From positions 1 through 64,000 of the forward strand of contig NZ_LVJN01000018.1 of the NCBI RefSeq assembly GCF_002109495.1: a stretch of 64,000 nucleotides of DNA. The letters run 5' to 3'. Both the position numbers and the translations under genes were made by a program. Positions within the stretch are counted from its first letter, which is position 1, and each line of letters starts with the position of its first letter. Shown one piece after another: positions 6,894 through 14,548 of this stretch. Source of the DNA: Magnetofaba australis IT-1. Lineage in GTDB: Bacteria > Pseudomonadota > Magnetococcia > Magnetococcales > Magnetococcaceae. Under the pieces are notes generated by a model. That model ran no database searches and was not told the origin of the DNA. It was given only the letters and a program-made list of their open reading frames with translations.

Positions 6894-7856
6894 ATGAACG
6901 CACCCGCCGCTTCCGATCGATTAAGCCACTTGCCGATCTCCTTTTTCGCCGTGGTTATGGGGCTGTGTGGCCTCACCTTGGCCTGGACCAAAGGCGAGCA
7001 TGTGCTGGGCTTGCCGTTTGTCAGCCCCATGTTAGCGGCGCTGGTGGCGGCGGTGTTTCTGACCCTGGCCGCGCTGTTCCTGGTTAAATTGGTGCGCCAT
7101 GCGGATGCGGTGCGCGATGAGCTGCATCACCCCATCAAACTCAGTTTTTTCCCTACGCTCTCCATCAGCATGCTGCTGTTTGCGGTGGTGGTGCTGGAGT
7201 TGGCCCCGCGCCTGTCCCATGGATTGTGGCTGGTGGGGGCGGGGCTGCATCTGGGCTTCACCCTCTATGTGTTGGGGGCGTGGATCAATCACGAACACTT
7301 CCAGATTCAGCACATGAACCCCTCCTGGTTCATCCCGGTGGTGGGCAATATCATCGTGCCGGTGGCGGGGGTGGCCCATGGCTATACGGAGATCTCCTGG
7401 TTCTTCTTTAGCATCGGCCTGCTGTTCTGGCTGGTGCTCAAGGCGGTGGTGTTCTATCGCCTGATCTTCCATCCACCGCTGCCGGGCAAGCTGACGCCGA
7501 CGCTGTTCATCCTCATCGCGCCTCCGGCGGTGGGGTTCATCTCCTATTTGAAACTGACTGGATCGCTGGATCCGTTTGCGCGCATCCTCTATTACGCCGG
7601 GCTGTTTCTCACTCTGCTGCTGCTGACCCAGGCGAGGCGCTTTGCCCGCTTGCAGTTCTTCCTCTCCTGGTGGGCCTACTCCTTCCCGTTGGCGGCTATC
7701 ACCATCGCCACCATGGCGCTGTATGAACGGCTGCACACGCCCGCCTTGATGGCGCTCTCCTGGGGGCTGCTCGGGTTGTTGTGCGTGGTGATCGCCGGGT
7801 TGAGCTGGCGCACCCTGCTGGCGGTGCGGCGACGGGAGATCTGTGTGGCCGATTAG
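6894..7856 (+). CDS. TehA/SLAC1-family anion channel or C4-dicarboxylate transporter
   Basis: 320 residues with about ten hydrophobic helices and almost no soluble domain. The pattern (LPISFFAVVMGLCGLTLAW at the N-terminus; ALFLVKLVRHADAVRDELHHPIKLSFF; MNPSWFIPVVGNIIVPVAG; LKAVVFYRLIFHPPLP; LSWWAYSFPLAAITIA) matches the SLAC1/TehA voltage-dependent anion channel family, which includes tellurite-resistance protein TehA. Substrate cannot be read from sequence. The stop at 7856 lies 52 bp before the caspase gene's chosen start, so the two could be cotranscribed. Confidence 0.85.
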   Translation: MNAPAASDRLSHLPISFFAVVMGLCGLTLAWTKGEHVLGLPFVSPMLAALVAAVFLTLAALFLVKLVRHADAVRDELHHPIKLSFFPTLSISMLLFAVVVLELAPRLSHGLWLVGAGLHLGFTLYVLGAWINHEHFQIQHMNPSWFIPVVGNIIVPVAGVAHGYTEISWFFFSIGLLFWLVLKAVVFYRLIFHPPLPGKLTPTLFILIAPPAVGFISYLKLTGSLDPFARILYYAGLFLTLLLLTQARRFARLQFFLSWWAYSFPLAAITIATMALYERLHTPALMALSWGLLGLLCVVIAGLSWRTLLAVRRREICVAD

Positions 7857-7908
7857 GCGCGCCGCTCTGCTGTTCCTTAAATCAGGACGAATTCAAGAGA
7901 GTGATGGT

Positions 7909-10900
7909 ATGAGTGTTGGTGGGGGTCGGTGGTGGTGGGTGATCTGTGTGGCGCTGGCTTGGTCTGTGGCGTCAGCTTCCGTTGTCTCAGCGCAAGAGAT
8001 CCCTGCTTGGCGCTATGTTCCGCTGCACGATGGGGTGGCGGCTCTGTTCAAGCAGTCCGAGCACCGCTATCGCGTGCATCCGCTGCGCGCGGACGGCTCC
8101 GGCGAGATCGACCCGCAGCAGTTTCAGCGTCTCATCCTCAACTACGCCCGTTTTGAATCCTTTGAGTTCGACCATGACGCGCAGCAGCAGCAGCGGCTGA
8201 AACGCACGGTGTTCGGCGAGCGTATGCGTCTGACCGATGGCGGGAGGCTCGATCAGAGCCGAACCTTTCCCCTCGAAGGAAAGAGCTATCGCATCACCTT
8301 CCACCCCGATGGCGAGCGCGAACTGACGCCGCTGAAATCTTTCCAGCCCGATGACAAGACCCGCGCGCAGATTCTCGAACGTCACGCCGAGCCGGAGCTG
8401 CATGACGCGCTGGGCCAGTGGTTGACGCAGCAGAGTTGGGACTCCGACCAGTGGCGGGAGCTGCCGCCAGCATTGACCCAGACCATGGGCCTGCAGCAGG
8501 CGGCGCTGCGCATCGTTGGGGCTGAGGAGCGTTGGCACCGGCAGGTGATCCGTTTTGCGGCGCGCTGTCGCGATAGGTTGGATCTGGCGCATCTGACGGG
8601 TGATCTGCGTGGGGAGCTGTTCATCGACGCGCAGACCGGGCGGCCGTTGCAGTGGGGCGTCACCGGCCCGGCCCAGGGCGAACCGTACGCCGGCAAGAGC
8701 GGTCAACTGCGCAACATCGGCGTGATCAATAGGGTGCGGGTGTGGAACTACTCCGACGCCCCGCTGTGGGGGCTGCATGTGCGCGCCATTCCCCAGGTGG
8801 CGCCCTCTGCGCGCGTCACGGCGCTGGATCTGACCGCCGATGGCAGAACCCTGGCGTTTCTCTCCGACGCCGGGCAACTCACCTTTTGGGACGTGCCGCT
8901 GCGTCGCGTGCGCGCCGCCTTTGCCGATGATTCCGACGACCTGTTCTTCGCATCTCATGGCGATCTGTTGGGCGTGACCAGCGAAACCGGCGCGGCGCAT
9001 GGGTACATGACGGCGCAGGAGCCCACGCCATTCGGCTCCGGGCCGACAACAGCGATGCGCAAGGAGCCCGATGAACGCCCGCGCGCGCGGACCCATCTCG
9101 GGCTCTATCCGGTGCTGGGCTACCCGGATGGCTGGGTGGCGATGCTCAATCTGGGGTGGAAGAAGAACACGCCGATGGCGTTTCAGTTGGACAAAACCGG
9201 GGTGGCGGCGCTGGGCGCCAATGATGCGGGCGACCGACTGGCGACGTTGGGCCACGATGGCCGCTTGACCCTGTGGCGATTGGGATTTGCAGGCTGCGAT
9301 CAAACAGAGCTGCTGACCAAGTGGTGTAAGAACCTGCAACTCCAGGAGCGTGAGGCGGTCGCGCACCTGGACGGCGTGGCGCGGCCCGCCGATGTGCGGC
9401 GTCTGCTGGTGGCGCCCGATGGCGCGTGGGTGGCGTGGCTCGGCGCCGATGGCGCATGGCAGCGCTGGTTTGTGGCCAGCGGCCAGCGGGAGAGCGTGGC
9501 GCAGGTTGGGCGTGTGGGGGATCTGGACGCCGCCGGGCGCACTTTGCTCACCGAGCGCGGGGTATGGGATTTGGCGCAAACGCCGCCCGAGCCACTGCGT
9601 GCGTGGTCCGACCCCGACGCCAGCGCCGTGGCGTTGAGTCCGGCGGGGGATGTGGCGTTTCTTGCCATATCGGCAACGGAGGGCGCGCGCATTGAGTTGC
9701 GCGATGTGGCCAGTGGAACGTTGCTGGAGACGGTGCGGCCGCGCAGTTGGCCCATTGTGACCACCACCTCCATGCACGCCGGGCAGATGATGTTGGTGGG
9801 CAAGCGGCAGACGGGGCAATGGGATCTGCGCGCGCCCGCGTTCGAGGCGCAGGCGGCGGTGAATCCGCCGCAAGCGATCCATCTACAAGCGCGCGAGTCC
9901 GGCATGGATATGGCCATGCGCTGGGAGGCGGGGGCGTGGTTCGGACCGCTTTCTGAGCAGGCGGCGCAGACGCAAAAGCCGGTGATGGGCGTGTGGAGCG
10001 CCAGCGCGCTGTCACAAGATGGGCGGGTCGCCTTGGGGGATTGGCGCGGCCAGGTGACGATTCGCTCCGTACAGGGGGATGCGCCCGCGCGGACTCTGCG
10101 CGTGGAGCCCGGCGCGGCGGTGCGGGATCTGCTGTTTCTGCCCGACCATCCAACGGTGGATCTGGTGGCGGCGCTGGGTGATGGGCGCGTGGTGGCGTGG
10201 GGCAAAAGCGATAGCGAGCCGCTCTGGAGCCGCTCGCAGACTTGGTATAATCCCCAACATGTGAAACTGGCCACGGATGCGCGCGGGGCGCGGCTGGCGT
10301 TGGGGCCGGTGCGGGACGCCAAGGGGGCGTTCTGGAACCCCTACATCCCGGTAATCCGGCTGCTGGACCCCGCCACCGGCGCAGTGGAGCGCGATATGCA
10401 GCCGGCATGGGGCTTGGGCGACGCCACACATCTTGCGTTGAGTCCCGATGGCGCGCTGCTGGCTGCGGGCGTCAAGAGTGGCGAGTTGACGCTGTTTGAT
10501 GTCGCCTCAGGGGTGGCGCAGGCGCATTTCTCCGCCCACGATGTGGCGATTCAGAGTCTCGGTTTTATCGATGACGGCGCGCGTCTGTTTACCGCTGGAG
10601 CCGATGGCGCAGTCAAACTCTGGTCGGTGCGCTCGCCTGCGCCGATGGCGACGCCATTTCCCAATTTTCTGCAGCAGCAGTTCCTGCGCGCCTTCGGGTT
10701 GTTCCGCTGGACCCACCACGTCGCCACCCTCATCGGCGCCGGGGAGAAGGATCACATCATCGCCACCGATGACGGCTACTACAGCGTTTCGCCCGGCGCG
10801 CTGCGCGCCCTGGCGCTGACCCAAGGCGGCAAGGCGTTCGATTTTGAATCCTTCGATCTCTATATGAACCGCCCCGATGTGGTGCTGGAGCGTCTGGGCT

Positions 10901-12189
10901 ACGCCTCGGAGCGGCGTCTGGCGGTGCTGCGGGCCGCCCACGTCAAACGCCTCAAACGCGAAGGCGTCATGGCGCTTACTCCGCATCAGGCGCTCAAGCG
11001 ACCGAAACTGCGTCTCACCCGCGATCTGTCCGCCGTCAGCGAGGCGGAGCATGTGACGCTGTCGCTGGAAGCCCAGAGCGGCGATGCGCCGCTCAAGCGG
11101 CTGCGGGTGTGGGTCAATTCGGTGCCGGAGGCTTCAGTTGATGGGCGGGAGATGAGCGCCGATGCGTGGCAAGGCGACATCACCGTGGGGTTGGCCCCGG
11201 GGGAGAACCGGATTCAGGTCGCCGCCGAAGATGCGCGCGGCGTACTCAGCGCCCGTCGCACCATAGTGGTGAACTCCTCCCTGTCGGCGCCGCAGCCGGA
11301 TCTCTATATCATGGCGGTGGGGGTGTCGCGCTATAAACGTCCGGGGTTGAATCTCACCTACGCCGCCAAGGATGCCCGCGACCTGACCATGCTGTTTCAG
11401 TCCCTGGAAGGGAAGCTTTATCAGCGCGTGCATGTGGCGCTGGTGGACAATGACAAGGTCGAGCGGCAGTCGGTGCGGCGCACGGCGGCGCAGTTTTTCG
11501 CGCCTGCGCGGGCTTCGGATCAGGCGATTCTCTTCTTTGCCGGTCACGGGGTGCTGGACGATGAGCTGGATTATTGGTTCGGCGCCCACTCTCTGGATCC
11601 GGATAATCCCGCCGAGGCGGGCATCGCTTACGCGGAGATCCCCGCGCTGCTGGCGCAGACCCGCGCGCGCAATCGGCTGATTCTCATCGATAGCTGTCAC
11701 GCCGGGGAAGTGGATCCGGAGTTGGACGTCCTGCCCGACCCGGACGTGCTGGAGGCTGAGGAAGAGGAGGCTGAGGAGCTCGCCGGTCGCGGATTGAAAC
11801 GCCATCTCAAACGCTTTGCCGCGCGCTCGGCGGGGCGTGTGGGGCGGGTGGGCTTGGGCGCCAGCTTTCACGCCATGCAGAGACTCTTCTCCAATTTGGA
11901 GGCCGATGCGGGCGCGGTGGTGCTGGCGGCGGCGGGCGGCGTGGAGTATGCGCTGGAGTCGGCTCAGTGGTCCAACGGCGTGTTCACCTATGCTCTGCGA
12001 GAAGGGCTGGAGTCTGGCCGCGCCGATGCCGATGACGATGGACAGATTCGGGTTTCGGAGTTGCGCGATTGGCTTGCTCGGCGCGTGCGCGAATTGACTT
12101 ACAATCAGCAGCATCCGACCGAGCGCTCCGCCAATCCGGATCTGGATTTCCCGGTGGCGCTTTCCACTGCACAGGGGAGGGGTAAGTGA
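7909..12189 (+). CDS. Exported caspase-domain protein with beta-propeller (WD40-like) repeats
   Basis: 1426 residues. An N-terminal signal peptide (WWWVICVALAWSVASASVVSAQ) predicts export. About residues 300-1000 hold WD40/beta-propeller-like repeats (VTALDLTADGRTLAFLSDAGQLTFWDV; THLALSPDGALLAAGVKSGELTLFDVASG; IQSLGFIDDGARLFTAGADGAVKLWSV). An Ig-like beta segment follows. A C-terminal caspase/C14 domain (about 1130-1410) has the catalytic dyad His1213 (FFAGHG) and Cys1263 (LIDSCHAGE). Both residues are present, so proteolysis is plausible; an arginine-type orthocaspase specificity is only a guess. An acidic coiled insert (EAEEEEAEEL) follows the Cys. The ATG at 7909 is preferred over an in-frame start at 7843 because it begins the signal peptide. 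Confidence 0.85.
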   Translation: MSVGGGRWWWVICVALAWSVASASVVSAQEIPAWRYVPLHDGVAALFKQSEHRYRVHPLRADGSGEIDPQQFQRLILNYARFESFEFDHDAQQQQRLKRTVFGERMRLTDGGRLDQSRTFPLEGKSYRITFHPDGERELTPLKSFQPDDKTRAQILERHAEPELHDALGQWLTQQSWDSDQWRELPPALTQTMGLQQAALRIVGAEERWHRQVIRFAARCRDRLDLAHLTGDLRGELFIDAQTGRPLQWGVTGPAQGEPYAGKSGQLRNIGVINRVRVWNYSDAPLWGLHVRAIPQVAPSARVTALDLTADGRTLAFLSDAGQLTFWDVPLRRVRAAFADDSDDLFFASHGDLLGVTSETGAAHGYMTAQEPTPFGSGPTTAMRKEPDERPRARTHLGLYPVLGYPDGWVAMLNLGWKKNTPMAFQLDKTGVAALGANDAGDRLATLGHDGRLTLWRLGFAGCDQTELLTKWCKNLQLQEREAVAHLDGVARPADVRRLLVAPDGAWVAWLGADGAWQRWFVASGQRESVAQVGRVGDLDAAGRTLLTERGVWDLAQTPPEPLRAWSDPDASAVALSPAGDVAFLAISATEGARIELRDVASGTLLETVRPRSWPIVTTTSMHAGQMMLVGKRQTGQWDLRAPAFEAQAAVNPPQAIHLQARESGMDMAMRWEAGAWFGPLSEQAAQTQKPVMGVWSASALSQDGRVALGDWRGQVTIRSVQGDAPARTLRVEPGAAVRDLLFLPDHPTVDLVAALGDGRVVAWGKSDSEPLWSRSQTWYNPQHVKLATDARGARLALGPVRDAKGAFWNPYIPVIRLLDPATGAVERDMQPAWGLGDATHLALSPDGALLAAGVKSGELTLFDVASGVAQAHFSAHDVAIQSLGFIDDGARLFTAGADGAVKLWSVRSPAPMATPFPNFLQQQFLRAFGLFRWTHHVATLIGAGEKDHIIATDDGYYSVSPGALRALALTQGGKAFDFESFDLYMNRPDVVLERLGYASERRLAVLRAAHVKRLKREGVMALTPHQALKRPKLRLTRDLSAVSEAEHVTLSLEAQSGDAPLKRLRVWVNSVPEASVDGREMSADAWQGDITVGLAPGENRIQVAAEDARGVLSARRTIVVNSSLSAPQPDLYIMAVGVSRYKRPGLNLTYAAKDARDLTMLFQSLEGKLYQRVHVALVDNDKVERQSVRRTAAQFFAPARASDQAILFFAGHGVLDDELDYWFGAHSLDPDNPAEAGIAYAEIPALLAQTRARNRLILIDSCHAGEVDPELDVLPDPDVLEAEEEEAEELAGRGLKRHLKRFAARSAGRVGRVGLGASFHAMQRLFSNLEADAGAVVLAAAGGVEYALESAQWSNGVFTYALREGLESGRADADDDGQIRVSELRDWLARRVRELTYNQQHPTERSANPDLDFPVALSTAQGRGK

Positions 12190-12190
12190 G

Positions 12191-12218
12191 TTTTCGCATG
12201 TGAATTTTCGCATGTGAA
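12191..12218. repeat. Two perfect tandem copies of a 14-bp unit
   Basis: TTTTCGCATGTGAA occurs twice back to back, immediately after the stop of the caspase gene. Too short to assign; it could be replication slippage or a binding site. The remaining interval to 12565 is AT-rich relative to its neighbours and shows no gene. Confidence 0.7.
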
Positions 12219-12565
12219 TAACCCTGCGCTTAAGACGTCTGTTGTTCTTTCAGCTGCAAAGCTATTGTGGATAGCCTGAAAGCGTTGGCAAAAACTGCAA
12301 AAGTGGAGATTTGCATTATCTAATTGGAGGTTTCCTGTGTTGGGAAAGAAATCCAACGTTTTTATGGAAAACATCTTGCGTCAAGCGGTCGAACTTTGAT
12401 ATCCTGTGATGGTGGGAAAAATTTGGAGCGGTTTTTTTCCGAATTTCTCACAACTCCCTCCGAGTTGCCTGCCCCTCCAACTCATTGAGTTGGTTGCTAA
12501 TTTTGCACATTTCATCTGCAATCAAGTGATTCGTCACAATTGGTTGCCCGTGTCATTTCCAGCTG

Positions 12566-12592
12566 TATACGCTTCATTTATGAGCGTATAAT
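12566..12592 (+). promoter_or_regulatory. -10 element overlapped by an inverted repeat (putative operator) before the RTX gene
   Basis: TATAAT at 12587-12592 is a perfect -10 hexamer, 40 bp upstream of the RTX gene's ATG at 12633. Overlapping it is an inverted repeat, TATACGCTTCAT (12566-12577) against ATGAGCGTATA (12580-12590), with one base bulged. No good -35 hexamer is seen at 16-18 bp, which would fit an activator- or repressor-dependent promoter. No repressor is identified. Confidence 0.45.
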
Positions 12593-12632
12593 ATGAGCTG
12601 GAGAAGTCCGTTCTGCGCAATAGGGGTGCGTC

Positions 12633-14342
12633 ATGGCTGAAGAAATTCGAAATTTATCCCAAGAAGTAAAAGAAGCAGCCGCCGATGAAGGCGATGCGCG
12701 ACAGATCCTTGATGATCTGACAGTGCTGCAAGGAGGGGAGGACGTTGACCTCTCAGCCGAACAAAGCATTGTCTCAGACGGCACGCGAAGCGCCGCCGAA
12801 GATCTTCAGGGCATGTCCATGCTTCAGATGGGCAGTCAGGATACCCCGGAAGAGCTGTTTACGCCGTTCATGGCGCAGGACGTCGCGGGCGGCGACGATG
12901 GCGCCGGACAGGGCGGCGCTGGCGGCGAGAGCGGCTTGAACCCCGCTGAGTCCGCCGCCGATGACAACCCTGTTGACGTCGATGTGGCCGGTCAGCAGGA
13001 GGGCCCCGCCACCAATGGCGAAGTGGACGTCAATCCCCCGGGCGTCGATATTGAACATGTCGATCCCAACGGCGCCAACACCGATGGCGCAGGCGCCGGT
13101 TTGCGCGGCGCGGCGTTTGACGGCGGCGTCTCTCTTGACGACGGCTTTGGTCAAACTGAAGATGTCCTCGACACCGCCTCGACGCAGACTGACGCCGGAA
13201 CCACCACCGGCGCAGAGACCATCGACCCCAATGCAGCGGGTTCTGAAGCCGCGGCGTTTGCCGCCAGCGCAGCCTCCAGTGGAACAACCTCTACGGAGAA
13301 CGACGCGCTCCAGTTGGACCTGAGTAACTATCTGCCTGAACTGGGTGATGGCGAAACCCTGAGCGTCTCCATCAGCGGTCTGCCGGATGGCGCGACTCTG
13401 TCTGCCGGAACCCAGAACCCCGACGGCTCCTGGACGTTGACTTCGGCGGACCTGAGCGGCTTGTCCATCACCAATCTGGGCTCCAATCTCGACTTCTCCT
13501 TTAACGTTGGCACAACCGTTACTGCTACCGATGGAACCACCACGGTCAACACTGTGAGCGTGGATGCGGAAGACGCGGTTTCCACCAGCGACGACGCCAC
13601 CACCACGACCAGTGATGAGTCCGATAGCACGACTCAAGCCGAAGAGGAGACTTCTTCTGAAGAAGAGAGCTCTGATGAAGAGTCGACAGAAGAGAGCAGC
13701 GATACCACCACGACTTCCTCCTCCTCTCAGGACGATGATTCTGCGAGCGACGACGACGATACCAGCTCCGCCAGCTCTACGACGACCATCACAGAAGAAA
13801 CTGTGACTGAGGAGACCACGGACGAGGAGACCACGGACGAGGAGACCACGGACGAGGAGACCACGGACGAGGAGACCACGGACGAGGAGACCACGGACGA
13901 GGAGACCACGGACGAGGAAGAGCCTCCGGCGGAAGAGCCGCCTGCGGAAGAGCCTCCGGCGGAAGAGCCGCCTGCGGAAGAGCCTCCGGCTGAAGAACCG
14001 CCTGCGGAAGAGCCTCCGGCTGAAGAACCGCCTGCGGAAGAGCCTGCTGAGGAAGAGCCTGTAGCCGAGCCTGAAGAAGAAGAGGGTAAAGGCCAGGGTT
14101 CTGAAAAAGGCCAAGGTTCCGAAAAAGGTCAGGGGTCTGAGAAGGGCCAAGGTTCCGAGAAGGGTCAGGGTTCTGAGAAAGGCGAAGAGCCTGCGGAAGA
14201 GCCTGCCGAGGAACCTGCGGAAGAGCCTGCTGAGGAACCTGCGGAAGAGCCTGCTGAGGAGCCTGCGGAAGAGCCTGCTGAGGAGCCTGCGGAAGAGCCT
14301 GCTGAGGAGCCTGCGGAAGAGCCTGCTGAGGAGCCTGCGTGA
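12633..14342 (+). CDS. Giant acidic repeat protein of RTX-adhesin type, N-terminal part up to a frameshift
   Basis: 569 residues to a TGA at 14340-14342. No signal peptide, as expected for type I secretion substrates with C-terminal signals. Residues about 1-220 are acidic and low complexity. About 225-315 is a beta-sandwich module (LSVSISGLPDGATLSAGTQNPDGSWTLT, then LSGLSI) familiar from large RTX adhesins. Then come Ser/Glu/Thr-rich repeats, seven TTDEE-type 15-nt units (about 13810-13915), EEPPA units, a GKGQGSEK block, and AEEPAEEP units. The stop arises where a 24-nt repeat has lost 11 nt. The downstream half continues in another frame (14341-16755). Promoter at 12587. Confidence 0.75.
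   Translation: MAEEIRNLSQEVKEAAADEGDARQILDDLTVLQGGEDVDLSAEQSIVSDGTRSAAEDLQGMSMLQMGSQDTPEELFTPFMAQDVAGGDDGAGQGGAGGESGLNPAESAADDNPVDVDVAGQQEGPATNGEVDVNPPGVDIEHVDPNGANTDGAGAGLRGAAFDGGVSLDDGFGQTEDVLDTASTQTDAGTTTGAETIDPNAAGSEAAAFAASAASSGTTSTENDALQLDLSNYLPELGDGETLSVSISGLPDGATLSAGTQNPDGSWTLTSADLSGLSITNLGSNLDFSFNVGTTVTATDGTTTVNTVSVDAEDAVSTSDDATTTTSDESDSTTQAEEETSSEEESSDEESTEESSDTTTTSSSSQDDDSASDDDDTSSASSTTTITEETVTEETTDEETTDEETTDEETTDEETTDEETTDEETTDEEEPPAEEPPAEEPPAEEPPAEEPPAEEPPAEEPPAEEPPAEEPAEEEPVAEPEEEEGKGQGSEKGQGSEKGQGSEKGQGSEKGQGSEKGEEPAEEPAEEPAEEPAEEPAEEPAEEPAEEPAEEPAEEPAEEPAEEPAEEPA
13810..14340 (+). repeat. Tandem coding repeats (15-nt TTDEE units, EEPPA and AEEP units)
   Basis: Successive blocks of near-identical units are visible: GAGGAGACCACGGAC (15 nt) repeated about seven times to 13915; then units encoding EEPPA; then GGTTCTGAGAAGGGCCA-type units encoding GSEKGQ; then a 24-nt unit encoding AEEPAEEP. 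Arrays of this kind change length readily by slippage or recombination. Confidence 0.85.
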
Positions 14343-14548
14343 GGAGCCTGCGGAAGAGCCTGCTGAGGAGCCTGCGGAAGAGCCTGCTGAGGAGCCTGCG
14401 GAAGAGCCTGCTGAGGAAGAGCCTGTAGCCGAGCCTGAAGAAGAAGAGGGTAAAGGCCAGGGTTCTGAAAAAGGCCAAGGTTCCGAAAAAGGTCAGGGGT
14501 CTGAGAAGGGCCAAGGTTCTGAGAAGGGCCAGGGTTCTGAGAAAGGCG
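14036..14548 (+). repeat. Direct duplication of a block of about 150 bp flanking the frameshift
   Basis: The block at 14036-14188 (EEPVAEPEEEEGKGQGSEK region) recurs nearly unchanged at 14401-14548. Only a few silent or conservative changes separate the copies. The two copies bracket the AEEP repeats and the frameshift at 14340, so recombination between them could remove or restore the break. Confidence 0.75.

Noticed and set aside
7987-9882. 631-codon minus-strand frame opposite the caspase gene
   Set aside because: GC-rich antisense shadow with Arg/His/Gln-rich composition and no domain; the plus strand has signal peptide and repeats.
14320-14345. Programmed ribosomal frameshifting joining the two RTX halves
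   Set aside because: No slippery heptamer is at the junction and the missing 11 nt match an exact repeat deletion, so mutation or slippage is the simpler reading.
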